Assembly (NCBI GenBank): GCA_021521415.1
Contig: JAIQDT010000001.1
Span: 7,688,001 to 7,752,000, forward strand
Direction of reading: 5' to 3'
DNA length: 64,000 nt
Origin: Bidens hawaiensis
Taxonomy: Eukaryota > Streptophyta > Magnoliopsida > Asterales > Asteraceae
The notes beneath the pieces were generated by a model. The model was not told where the DNA came from. It searched no databases and saw nothing but the letters and a program-made list of their open reading frames with translations. Made by a program: the position numbers and the translations under genes. This document shows, one piece after another, positions 20,160-30,551 of the stretch. Positions within the stretch are counted from its first letter, which is position 1, and every line of letters begins with the position of its first letter.

Positions 20160-20420
20160 GGCACAGTTTCCCAGACAACGAATCATTTGATTTGTTCAAA
20201 TTTGAAATAACGAATCAACCGATTCGTTATCATATTTAAATACACGTGTCACACGAATTAGATTTAAATCATTAAGACTTAACATAAGTTAAACAACGAA
20301 TTAGTAGTAATTCGTGTTTAATTCGTTAAGTTATGTATAACGAACTAAAGGTCATTCGTTACAGTGTGGTGGAAGCGAATTAGGTTAACGAATTGAATTG
20401 TAATTCATTGTAAATGACCC
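20160..20420 (-). promoter_or_regulatory. AACGAAT array of a possible ORF3 promoter in A
   Basis: Cluster of AACGAAT/ATTCGTTA words, followed on the minus strand by a weak TATA-like CTTATAGGG near 20140-20150. The same words flank the TATA box in A's own LTR. Promoter function is inferred. Confidence 0.5.
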
Positions 20421-21021
20421 CAGTTCGTTATTCATAAGAGTGTGTATGCACGAGTCCATCTGTCGGCTTACATACACTGTATCCCCTAGTGTCCGTTTCT
20501 TACTGGTATTGAGACGCGCGCAAGGGAGGAACAAATGTATGACTAACAATGGAATTTGATCAAGTCAGTAGTTTAAATTTGTACGAGGTACAACATTGAT
20601 CAAGTTTAATGACTTTGGGGTTGCTCTACAAGCGGTTGAAATATTCATGGATATGAATACCCATATGATTAAGCCGCATAAAGACTCACAGTGTCCAGAA
20701 ACCTAACGCTTGTTATTTGCTTTATTTTATTTTTGGAGATCAGACAAAATATAAGCCTTGAGTATGACAGGCTATTACATTTCTGCCATCCTTACCGAGA
20801 TTTTTGTTAGAGACTAACACCTCTTTCAATTTGGCGTTTCTTTTATGTTTATATCACATACTTTACTCTAATAGCTTGTTTAAGACCTATCAATGCACCA
20901 ATGCAATTAAGCACTCAGTCTTTTAAGCTTATTACTTTCTGAATATGGGGTCAAATGATCAACGTACTATCATTTTCTCTTTTTTCTTCAAAACTCAATT
21001 TTGAGGAGCATAAGATAAATT

Positions 21022-21263
21022 CAATCACCCCAGTCACTTTTAGTCTATAGATTAATGGCTATCCTATCAATCTACAAGTAGATAACAGGACCAAACATGC
21101 AATCATGTTCCACAAACATAGATAACTGACATACTTTTCAGCGAGAGAATAAAATAAAATGCATAACAATCGCCCCAACTACGTTCTATTGTCAGGTAAA
21201 TGACTATTCTTAATTTTTACAAGTAAACCTCAGGACCAAACATATACACGTATATGTCCTTCA
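21022..21263 (-). other. duplicated conserved non-coding module of A
   Basis: Two copies (21168-21263, then 21022-21115 in element order), each with GGAC, a hairpin, TTTGGTCCT, ACTTGTA, ATAGNCATT and GGGGYGATTG. Stem arms are ACATATAC/GTATATGT (21240-21257) and AACATG/CATGTT (21094-21109). Copia B has the same two-copy arrangement at 33926-34170. No open frame is shared, so conservation is likely at RNA or DNA level. Confidence 0.75.
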
Positions 21264-21299
21264 AATGTAAGTAATTGACATAATTTTCAGCGGACGTAT

Positions 21300-21760
21300 G
21301 CAAAAATCTTTTTGGATTTTATATTTATATACATAAAAACACAATCTTTTTGTCTTTTTTGGATTTTCTATACAAACGAGAAATTCACAATCTTTTTGAT
21401 TTTTTTCGGATTTTTAATGTTTTTGGGTTTTCAAAGTATTTTAAACCAAAATAAGAAAAAATACAATACTTTTGGTTTTTTCAAATTTTTAAATGTTTTT
21501 GGATTTTATCTATACAAACGAAAAGCACAATCTTTTTGTCTTTTATGATTTTTATAAAACCCAATAAAATTTCACAATCTTTTTGGTTTTTCGGATTTTT
21601 TTATACATACAGAAAAACAATATTTTTGGATTTTCAAAATTTTAAATGTTTTTGGATTTTCAAAGTATTTTAAACAAGAAAAACACAATAATTTTGCCTT
21701 TTTCAAATTTTTTAATGTTTTTGGATTTTATCTATACTAACGAAAAGCACAAAATATTTG
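21300..21760. repeat. degenerate AT-rich repeats
   Basis: Recurring blocks with CACAATCTTTTTG, TTTTTGGATTTT, CAAAGTATTTTAAA and TATACAAACGAAAAGCAC, spaced roughly 100-180 bases and diverged. No coding function; short open frames here are chance. Confidence 0.75.
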
Positions 21761-21831
21761 TATTTCTATTTCACCCCCAAAATCAAAAACCAAAATAAAA
21801 GAAAATAAAAATAAATAAAAAACAAAGATAA

Positions 21832-24800
21832 TTATCGTTGTTTTAGGATATCAGCAAGGGTTTTTAATCCATTTAAACAAAGCAGAAAATTAAAACGAGT
21901 TTTGTCAAATGCCTTGGTAAATAGATCGACTTTTTGAAAATCAGTATTTACTTTCTCAAGATCAATTAATTTCTTTTCAAAACAATCCCGTATGAAATGA
22001 TATTGAATTTTGATATGTTTCGTTTTAGAGTGTTGTACGAGATCTTTGGTGATGCTAATGGCAGCAGAGTTATCAATTAAAATTGGAGTAGTAAGAAACT
22101 TCAAACCGTAGTCGCGCAGATGTTGTTTGATCCATAAAACCCGTTAACAGCAACTCGAGGCTGCCACATATTCTGCCTCAGCGGTTGAAGTGGTGACCGT
22201 TGTCTGCTTCTACACTGCCAGGAAACAAGCTGGCTTCCTAAGAATTGACACCCTGCTGTAGTCGATTTGAAATTAATCTTGCACCCTCCATAGTCTGAGT
22301 TAGAAAATGCGGTGAGTTCAAAGTTATCGTTCTTGGGGGTACCATAACCCGATGTCAGGATTACCCCTCAGATATTGAAGAATACGCTTGACCGCTGCCA
22401 GGTGAGTCACTTGGGGACTTTCTTGGTACCTAGCACATAAACAAATTGCAAACATTATGTCAGGTCGAGAAGCGGTAAGATATAATAAAGAACTAATCAT
22501 AGATCGATAAAGGGTAGGATAGAAAGTGTCCTCTAATTCATCCGGTGATAAATTGTGACCCACAGGGAGAGGAGTTGAAGGGATTTTCCGGCAGTTATGT
22601 TGAATCGGCTCAAGATATCGTTCACGTACTTAGTCTGGTGAATGAAAATTTCTTTCTCAGACTGATGAACCTGCAACCCTAAAAAGAAGTTCATCTCTCC
22701 CATCGAGCTCATTTCGAACTTTGTTTGCATCGACTTCTCGAATTCCTTACATAACTTGTCATTTGTTGACCCAAAGATAGTGTCGTCGACAATATCTGAA
22801 CGAGGAGAAGATCATCACCAATATTCGTATACAATAAAGTGGTCAACAGTCCCTTGCTTGAAGCCGTTATCAGTCAGATGGTCGGCAAGCGTGCCATACC
22901 AAGCTCTCGGGGCTTGATGTAGGCCATACAGGGCCTTGTTTAAGCGATAAACTCGGTCCGGATAATCAGGATCTTCAAAGCCTAGAGGCTGTAACACAAA
23001 CACTTCTTCATGTAACTCACCGTTGAGAAAAACACTTTTCACATCCATTTGATTAACATTAATATTTTTCTAAGCCACATAAGCCAGAAAAATTTGTATA
23101 GCTTCCAATCTTGCAACCGGAGCATATACCTCAGTGTAGTCTATACTCTCTTGCTGATGAAAACCTTGCACAACTAGCCGTGCTTTGTTTCTCACGATCA
23201 TCCCACGATCATCTTTTGTACTTTTAAATACCCACTTAGTTGGAATAGGCTTCTTGACTCTAGCAAGTTTGTCGATAAGATCCCATACACCCAGTCGGGT
23301 AAACTGTTGCAATTCCTCTTGCATTGCTTCAACCCAATAAGGATCTTCAAGTGCCATACAAGTCGTCGTTGGCTCTACTTGGGATAGAAAGCAAGTGTAT
23401 TTGGCAAGATTTACGATCCAAGAAGAATGTAAATCCGCATAAGCACACAATACATTATTCTCATTTGAAGAAGCAACTTGATGACGTGTTTGCACACCCA
23501 CATCAAGTTCCCCAATGATGTTGTCCTTTGGATGGTAATTATAAATCCTAAAATTTGGATTCTCAGGCACAACAACATTTTCGAATAAATTAGTGTAATG
23601 TTCTCCAAGCTCATGATATGAATCATCACTTTCAACTGTATCAGCAAGATCAGGTTCAACAACTTAATTATCATCAGACGAACTAGAAACATTATCAAAG
23701 GAAATTGAGGGATCATCAAGTGGAGCTTTAGTTGGAGCTTCAACATCACTAGAACCTAAAAACCTTGGAAGTACCAATTGGTCTTCAAAATACGCACGAA
23801 CCAAGTCTTCATCTGGTTGCTCAGTTGATGGAGTAAACGAATTAAATAAACCATCATAATCAAACATCCAGTCAGGTCCTTTTCCTTGAGGAGGTGTGGT
23901 GTACCTTTGACAATCCACATGGTACCACTCCTCAACACAACCTGAAGTATTATTAAATACCCTCTTCTTAGGAGATGCGCAACCTAAGAAATAACCTTCA
24001 ATAGACTTTTCTTCAAATTTACCCACATCTCTTTTCAGCGTAGTACAAGGACACCCAAATGGTTCCAAGTACTTTAAGTTAGGCTTTCGTTTGTTCAAAA
24101 GCTCATAACTCGTCTTCTGGAGTCTCTTAACTGTTAGAACCCGATTAAGCGTATAACAAGCAGTATTCACAGCCTCGTTCCAGAATTGAACAAGAAGCTT
24201 AGAATCTGCAAGCATAGTTCTATCTGTTTCAATCAAAGTTCTGTTTTTCCTTTCAGCAACACCATTCTATTGTGGTACATAAGGGGCACTGTATTCTCGA
24301 TGAATTCCTTTTTGAATGCAAAAGAAATCCAATACAGTGTTTTTGAATTCAGCACCATTATCACTTCGAATTCTCCTTACTTTTTGCTTGTATAGTGATT
24401 CGATCTTAGTGATTAGATTTTGAACCAGAATAGGTGTTTGATCTTTCGAACTCATAAATAAAACCCATGAATATCTTGAATAGTCATCAGTGACAACTAA
24501 ACAATGCCAATCTCCAACGATACTTGCACGATTCATAGGACTGAACAAATTCATATGAAGTCGTTCCAATGGAGTATCAATAGAATTGATTAATTTAGAT
24601 GGGTGTGACTTCTTTTTCTGTTTGCCCTTTTAACAAGCAACACAGTGGTCGGATAATTTAAAATGTTTCAAAGAAACATCTTCGACCAAGTCATTTGCCA
24701 TTAAATAATTTATCTTTCGAACATGAATATGACCCATCATACGATGCCACAGAATAGAGCCCTTCTCAGTTGCTTTAGAGACGAAACATGTTTCAATTGA

Positions 24801-25175
24801 TGTAGATACCTTAGAACTCATATTTAAGACATAAATATCATTCGATCGAGGTGATCGCATGACAACCATGTCCTCGGGAATGACGTATCCCGGTTTCAGA
24901 ATCAGACATTCTTTATCATTAAATACGGTCGTGTACTTCTTGTCACAAATTTGTGACACACTTAATAAATTATGATTAACTTTGTCACAGTAGTCGACTT
25001 TCTTAAATGTGATATGCCCATTTGAAACTTCACGCTCTTGTGATATCATACCCCCAGAATTCCCAGCAAAAGCAACATACCCTCCTTGAATATTTCTAAC
25101 ATTTGTTAAGAGGTCGAGATTTCCAGCAATATGACGAGAACATTCACTGTCCATTATCCAGTTCTCACCAGACAC
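21832..25175 (-). pseudogene. element A pol: protease, integrase, RT, RNase H (decayed)
   Basis: Broken copia pol. In order: protease (25175 on) with WIMDSECSRH, where the usual DSG has become DSE; integrase zinc finger (about 24640-24790) and core (24569-24267) with SDNGAEF, then a TAG before NGVAERKN; integrase C-terminus (24236-23664); RT in pieces (23570-22533) with [11 protein letters not shown] and a damaged YVDD region near 22790; RNase H (22563-21832) with ASRPDIMFA and TKHIKIQYHFIRDC. At least eight stops or frameshifts. The closest relative in the window is B's pol (30547-33854). Not functional. Confidence 0.9.
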
Positions 25176-25211
25176 GGTCTTGGATGTACCCTACACACCA
25201 ATTGAAAGTGA

Positions 25212-26985
25212 TTAGTTCAAAAAGGCAACCCAGGCCTCAGTCTTGGGCACCTTTTGAGCTTCACTAGAAAAATCAAATTTAACTGAATTCAATTGTTGTT
25301 CAGCAACTTGGGAATAAGTTACAGGCCTTTTAGACTTTCGTCTTGGATAAGCCGCATGAACAACATTTGAGTTCACGTTCATACAAATTGGTTCGGTTGG
25401 AACAAACTTTGGTTTTACATGAACAAATGTTTCATTCACATGAATCACTTTACGTGGAATCACATTAGAAAACATTATGTGAGTTTCATCATCACACGAC
25501 AAAGGTCGTTTCAAAATCTCCTTTATCACAGGAACCGGTTTTGATTGGTCCTTGACATAAGGATGAAGATTCTGAGGCTTCTTCTGTCCACAATTTCTTA
25601 CCACATGACCTTGTTGACCACAAAGAAAGAAACTTCTCATGTCCACACGATCATGTTAAGATTTGGCAAACACTGATGCCACAGAAGGTTGATGACTCAC
25701 ATTTGTAGTAAAAGTCTTGGCCAAATCATCAGACGACACATATTTCTTTTTCATGTAGAAATCAAGATTAGAGCAATTTGAAAAACTTTGCAATGTGTCA
25801 GTTCCAGTTGATTTCACAAAATGAACTTTCTTAGCAGATTTTAACAGTTGCTTAGCTTTACTCAATGGATCTGATGTGTTTAATGTTTTGGCACAAGCAA
25901 ACTGACGTTCAAGATCTTGTATCTTGAAAGTTTCATTGTGAAAGACACTTTTGATCAATTCTGGTTTGATAATACTAATAGGAATTTATTTCTCGATGAA
26001 CATTGTGTCCAAACCTTTTAACTTAAACACACGACCAGTAGAAACTGAGGGATTTATGAAACGCGACAAATCCTCATCCGAAATTTTTCATTTTTCAGAT
26101 TTCTTTGATTTGACCTTAACATGTGCATTCTTTTTCTCTTGAGCTGTATTTGAACCACATACAGCTTCCTCAAACTCATGAGGTTCACATAAGATATGAT
26201 TCGAACTTAAGATATGATTTGACCTTAACATGTGGATTCTTTTTCTCATGTGCATTTTTGTGGATAATTTTTTGTTCAAATACATCCTCAATGATGACTT
26301 TATCAGCATTCTCTACAAAAATTATATTGCTTTCAACATGATGTTTTTGAGTTGATGATTGGGCTTTAACATGATCAGTTTTTACTGGTTTAGGTTTTTA
26401 AGAAACAACAGATTCATTCACAACCACTTCTTCTTCTTTTCTAGCAAAAGGATTTGTCGTATAATCATTGTGAAATAGTGGTGGTATTTCAACAAAACCT
26501 ACACCATTTTTAGAATCTTTTTGCTTACCAGATACTTCGATTATCTCATTTAGCAAAAATGATAAGTTTCTAAATTTGCCCAACTTATTTTTTAACTCAA
26601 GAAATTCATTCTCAAGCTCAGTTAACTTAGAACGATGTTTAAAGATTTCTTGAAATTTTGATCGTTAATTGTCATTTTGACTAACAATTCAGCTTTGAGA
26701 TCATGATTACTTATCGACAATTCTTTAATTTTCTCCCTAGATCTCATTTGAGATTCTAAAGATTGTCTATTAGTATCCTGAAGTGAAGTAATTTCTCTCA
26801 CTAAACAATCATTGTGATTTTTCAGTGATACTAACTTAGGCTTGTTTTTCTCACAATCAACACAAGAAACAGAAGAACTAACCTCGTTAATTTTGGCCAT
26901 GCAAGCAAAAGTAGTTGGTTGCAACCCACATGAGTCATCAGAATCAGACTTAGTATCATTGTCAGGAGATAGCTCACTCCCACCT
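25212..26985 (-). pseudogene. element A gag, C-terminal part
   Basis: Stop-separated pieces (about 26985-26622, 26583-26398, 26309-26088, 25958-25656, 25646-25212) encoding a long coiled-coil-like region (KNHNDCLV...SREKIKELS), a serine-rich stretch, and a second knuckle that has lost its first cysteine (FFLCGQQGHVVRNC). Matches the C-terminal half of B's gag. It continues in frame from 39382-40280 across the CACCT duplication of B. A TAA and an intron-acceptor-like GTGTGTAG separate it from pol. Confidence 0.8.
26981..26985. other. target-site duplication of element B, left
   Basis: CACCT, repeated exactly at 39377-39381. Confidence 0.92.
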
Positions 26986-27410
26986 TGTTGGTTCATAAAT
27001 GTCAGTAGTTCATAGTCTAGTGTCTGTAATCGAGTCTGTAATGTTATTTATGTTTTTGTTTAAAGCGAAGTTGTTAACAAGTTCGCCTAGGCGAACTTGT
27101 TGAACAAGCGAAGTTATGGACAACTTCGCCTGAACATATCAGGCGAAGTTGTCGTGTATATAAAGTCTTAGGTTACGGCTTTGTTTAGAGTTGGTTAGTG
27201 GTTCAGTTAATCAGTAAGTCGTTTGAGTCGATCGAGTCGACGTGAGTCTGTAATAGTGATATCGTATCACGTGTTCGGTTATCAATATAACGTGTTCGTT
27301 TGTCGTATCGTGTTTGTTTGATTTGCTTTCTACACTCGTAACGATCTACGCAGGGATTCCGCACCTGAGTAGACCGCGATATCTCGTGTGATCCGTCCAG
27401 GGAACCTACA
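26986..27410 (+). repeat. 5' LTR of element B
   Basis: 425 bp, TGTTGG...CCTACA. U3 contains a 26-bp perfect palindrome (27076-27101, centre TTCGCCTAGGCGAA), a second inverted repeat with 14-base arms (27120-27152, AACTTCGCCTGA / TCAGGCGAAGTT), then the TATA box TATATAAA (27157-27164). Confidence 0.95.
27061..27164 (+). promoter_or_regulatory. LTR promoter of B: motif palindromes plus TATA
   Basis: GCGAAGTT/AACTTCGC words in inverted pairs end immediately before TATATAAA. Position next to TATA suggests upstream activating sites; no host factor can be named with confidence. Confidence 0.7.
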
Positions 27411-27412
27411 AT

Positions 27413-27424
27413 TGGTATCAGAGC
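27413..27424 (+). promoter_or_regulatory. primer binding site of element B
   Basis: TGGTATCAGAGC two bases after the LTR, complementary to the 3' end of initiator tRNA-Met. Confidence 0.92.
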
Positions 27425-27599
27425 ATTTGCTCGATTGTGTAGTTCGGGATATTCACGCGGGTGTAGAAATTGTCCCGTTTCGACTATTCGCGGGACGTGT
27501 TTTCTGTGTTATTGATCATTCTTACCTCCTACCATCATGTTCAAGCTTTTACACCGTCAAAAACCTCGTTAAAATCCGATTTACAGATCTGCAGAAACT

Positions 27600-27890
27600 T
27601 CGTGTTCATCAGGCGAAGTTGCCGTCACTGTTCGTAGGGTTTCGGCGAAGATATAAGGTTAAGCGAAGTTATCCACAACTTCGCCTACCTTCTCAAGTTC
27701 GCCTAATTCAAGCGAAGTTCTCTACAACTTCGCCTACCTCTTAAGTTCGCTTACCTCAAGCGAAGTTAAGAATCAGCGAAGTTAATCAGCGAAGTTCTTC
27801 AGCGAAGTTTTCTACAACTTCGCCTACTTCAGCGAAGTTATCCGTAACTTCGCCTACAGTACTTAAAAAAAAAAAATTTAATTTTTCAGG
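27600..27890 (+). repeat. AACTTCGCC motif array in B gag leader
   Basis: A dozen or more GCGAAGTT/AACTTCGCCTAC words between PBS and gag, ending in an A run and an acceptor-like AATTTTTCAG (about 27880-27890). It sits in the leader RNA and could form many alternative stems. Confidence 0.88.
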
Positions 27891-27910
27891 TTTCTTACTT
27901 TTCGGGGAAG

Positions 27911-30532
27911 ATGTCGTCGATCAACATCTCTGAGTTAGTGAAGATGGAAGTTGAAGCAGGGTCAGCTACCAAGGCCCCAAGATTGCTGAAGGGAACCGAT
28001 TTTGTTGCATGGAAGGATCGGTTCATACAGTACGTCAAATACCAGGATGCGAAGATGTGGGTATGCATCCAGGATGGTTATATTCCACCAATTATGGAGT
28101 ATGAAGGTCGTGACCAAATCAAGAAGTATAGTAAAATGGAAGAAGAAGAGAAAAAGATGTATGAGGCTGAGAGCAAGGCTCATGCTGCTATTACTATGGC
28201 TCTTCCACAAGAGATCCTTCATACGTTTAGAATGTACACATCAGCAAGAGAGCTTTGGGAAGCTCTTGAGAGCAGATTTGAAGGGAATGTAGGAATCCGG
28301 GCTTCAAAAATAAAATTGCTCAAAACCCAGTTTTCAGTCTTCAAGTATTTGAAGAATGAATCTTTAGATGATATTATCACTCGATATTACCATCTGATGA
28401 CTGAATTGAGCAACTATTCAATTTCCTACCGAGAAGAAGAAATAGTTGAGAAGCTTCTAGATGCTCTCCCACCAAAATGGGAGATGTACACTGTGCTGAT
28501 GAGGGAAGACAAGGACTTTCCCACATATGATCTTGAAACGGCAGTCAACAAGCTCAGAACCTTTGAGCTTAACATGGTCAGAAAAGAGACACCTATGGAT
28601 CAGGTTCAAGATCCAGGTATGTATGGAGCTAAAGTCAACACTAGCTCGGGATCGAAGACTGAATCTGCTGCCTACTACACAAAGGGAGAGTCGGGCCCCA
28701 ACTCATCACATGAGGGGCATGTGTAAGTTAACACCAATGGGGATGTTTGCTATGTAGCAGCTGGATCGAGTGGTTCTCAACCCCAGGTAAGCAAGAGTAG
28801 TTGCTCTTCAAGTTCTCCCAGCAACAACTACTCCAAGATGCCTATGAGTGTCAAGTCTGCTGAAGAGCAGTTTGGTCTCTATGCTTCTTTCATTGCTTCC
28901 TATGAGAACTATATTCAAGGGAAGATTGTTGATCCAGCTATGTTGGATGAAGATTACGATCAGATTGATGCTGACGATATGGAAGAAATGGATTTACAAT
29001 GGCAAATGGCCATGATCGTGAGAAGAGTAAAGAGGTTTATGAGAAAGACGGGAAGGAAGTTTGTCGGTGGAAAGCCGAGGTTTGACAAGGCAAAGGTGAG
29101 ATGCTACAATTGTCAACAAAACGGTCACTTTGCAAAAGAATGCAGGAATGAGCGTGTGGAACGAAGTCAGGGTAGGTCTCCACAGCAAAGTGAGGGTAGA
29201 AAAGATTATAGTGCCATGATGTCTAGAGCAGATGGTGAATACAACTGGAACCTGCTTTCTAAAGAAACTTTTGAGCAGGCAAATTTGGCAAAGGTAGAAA
29301 CTGAAGAAAGTGAGAAGGTTACCGGAGAGGAAAAAGCTCTAATGGCAGACTTTAATGACCAGCTCTCCGAGGTATGTTCTAAACCAACTTGTTCAAAATG
29401 TGAGAACTTGTCTGAGCAACTAGCAACCATAACCGATCAGTATGTTAGGTTGGATGTTGAATTTAAAACCATAAAAGAAGATCATTACTTTATTAAATCA
29501 AGAGAAAATAATTATAAAATTAAAATAAAAGCTTCTGAAAAAGATGTTAAAAGTCTAAAAACAAAACTTGCTGAAAAAATTGAAGTGATTGATTTAAGTT
29601 ATGAAGTTTTGGAAGAAAAGACCAAACTAATTGCTGAGAGAGAAAAACAGATTGCTGACCACCAGGTGAAAGTGGTGGAACTGAATCGAAAACTGGAGCA
29701 GTTCAGAAATTCTTCTGCTATTCTTGATCACCTTGTTAGTGATCAAGGTTCCTCTGCTAAGAGAGGAGGAATCGGTTATCATGAGGTTCCACCACCGTAT
29801 AATCACAATTACACTTTTAACCCTAGTGTTCAGAAATCTGTTGATTTTGAGGTAGCTCAGACAGTGCCAATTAAAGTAACAGTTAAAGAACCAAATGTTA
29901 GTAAAGGCGAAACAAGTTCGCCTGTTTCAAGTGTTGAAATTTCTGATCAAAGTCCAGTCTCGTCAGATTCGGATAAGTCATCCGAGTCTGGTAAGGCAAA
30001 AGAGGAGGTTGTGTTACCCAAGAGTGGAGAAAAAGATAAAACAAATAAAAGGAGTACTCCACTAAACCCGTACGTCCCACCATATGTGAGACGAACGGCC
30101 GGTAATATAGCCTCGACATCTAAAACACCTGTTGATAAAAAGGTTGAACATAGGTGTTGTTTTAGATGTAATCAATTAGGACATCTTGTTGCAAATTGCC
30201 CTCTAAAGCAGCGATTTAGAGGTGTAAGGCCTACTAAAGCTGAGAATAAACCTAATAGTAATTTTCATGCTGCTAAAAATGAAAACCACTTAAAATTCAA
30301 AAATGTGAATAATTCAGGTTTTCATAGAAACAAATCTCAGTTTTACACTTCTAATAACCAAACCACAAGCTATAATTCTTTCAATTCTCAAAGGTTTGGA
30401 AGGCCTTACAATCAATCTTCAATGATATATCCTAATGGAACTTACAGGAATTATCGAGATACTAACTTTGGAAAGCCAAAGTTTGGGATGTATAGATCCA
30501 AGACCAATTGGTCTTGGATCCCTAAATTCTAA
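27911..30532 (+). pseudogene. element B gag (one in-frame stop)
   Basis: Frame from ATG 27911 to TAA 30530-30532, broken only by TAA at 28724-28726. N-terminal copia gag domain (UBN2 type, residues about 30-230), first knuckle CYNCQQNGHFAKEC (about residue 400), a lysine/glutamate coiled coil (about 480-600), low-complexity linker, and second knuckle CFRCNQLGHLVANC (about 750). Gag builds the particle and binds RNA. 873 sense codons is long for copia gag but usual for SIRE-like elements. The stop is explained by CAA to TAA. The frame ends 15 bases before pol, which is in another frame. Confidence 0.93.
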
Positions 30533-30551
30533 TCTTTTGTTTTATTGTGCA
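30533..30551 (+). promoter_or_regulatory. possible 3' splice site before pol of B
   Basis: TTTTGTTTTATTGTGCAG, a pyrimidine-rich tract ending in CAG, lies between the gag stop and the first conserved pol residues. Element A has a similar GTGTGTAG at its gag-pol junction. It may allow pol from a spliced RNA; alternatives are readthrough or frameshifting, but no canonical slippery heptamer is seen. Confidence 0.4.

Larger units (their letters stand above)
19353..21831 (-). other. element A pol-ORF3 spacer
   Basis: 2.5 kb non-coding. In element order it holds AT-rich repeats (21300-21760), a duplicated conserved module (21022-21263), unremarkable sequence, and two blocks rich in AACGAAT/ATTCGTTA words (about 20160-20420 and 19450-19700) before ORF3. 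The plan matches the 33855-35956 spacer of B. Confidence 0.75.

Noticed and set aside
27600..27890. GCGAAGTT array as E2F-type sites
   Set aside because: The words share GGCGAA with some E2F-like sites but lack the TTTSSCGC consensus, so no factor can be named.
30520..30535. Programmed -1 frameshift at the gag-pol junction of B
   Set aside because: The overlap is only a few bases and contains no X XXY YYZ heptamer in the gag frame; a splice site is at least as likely.
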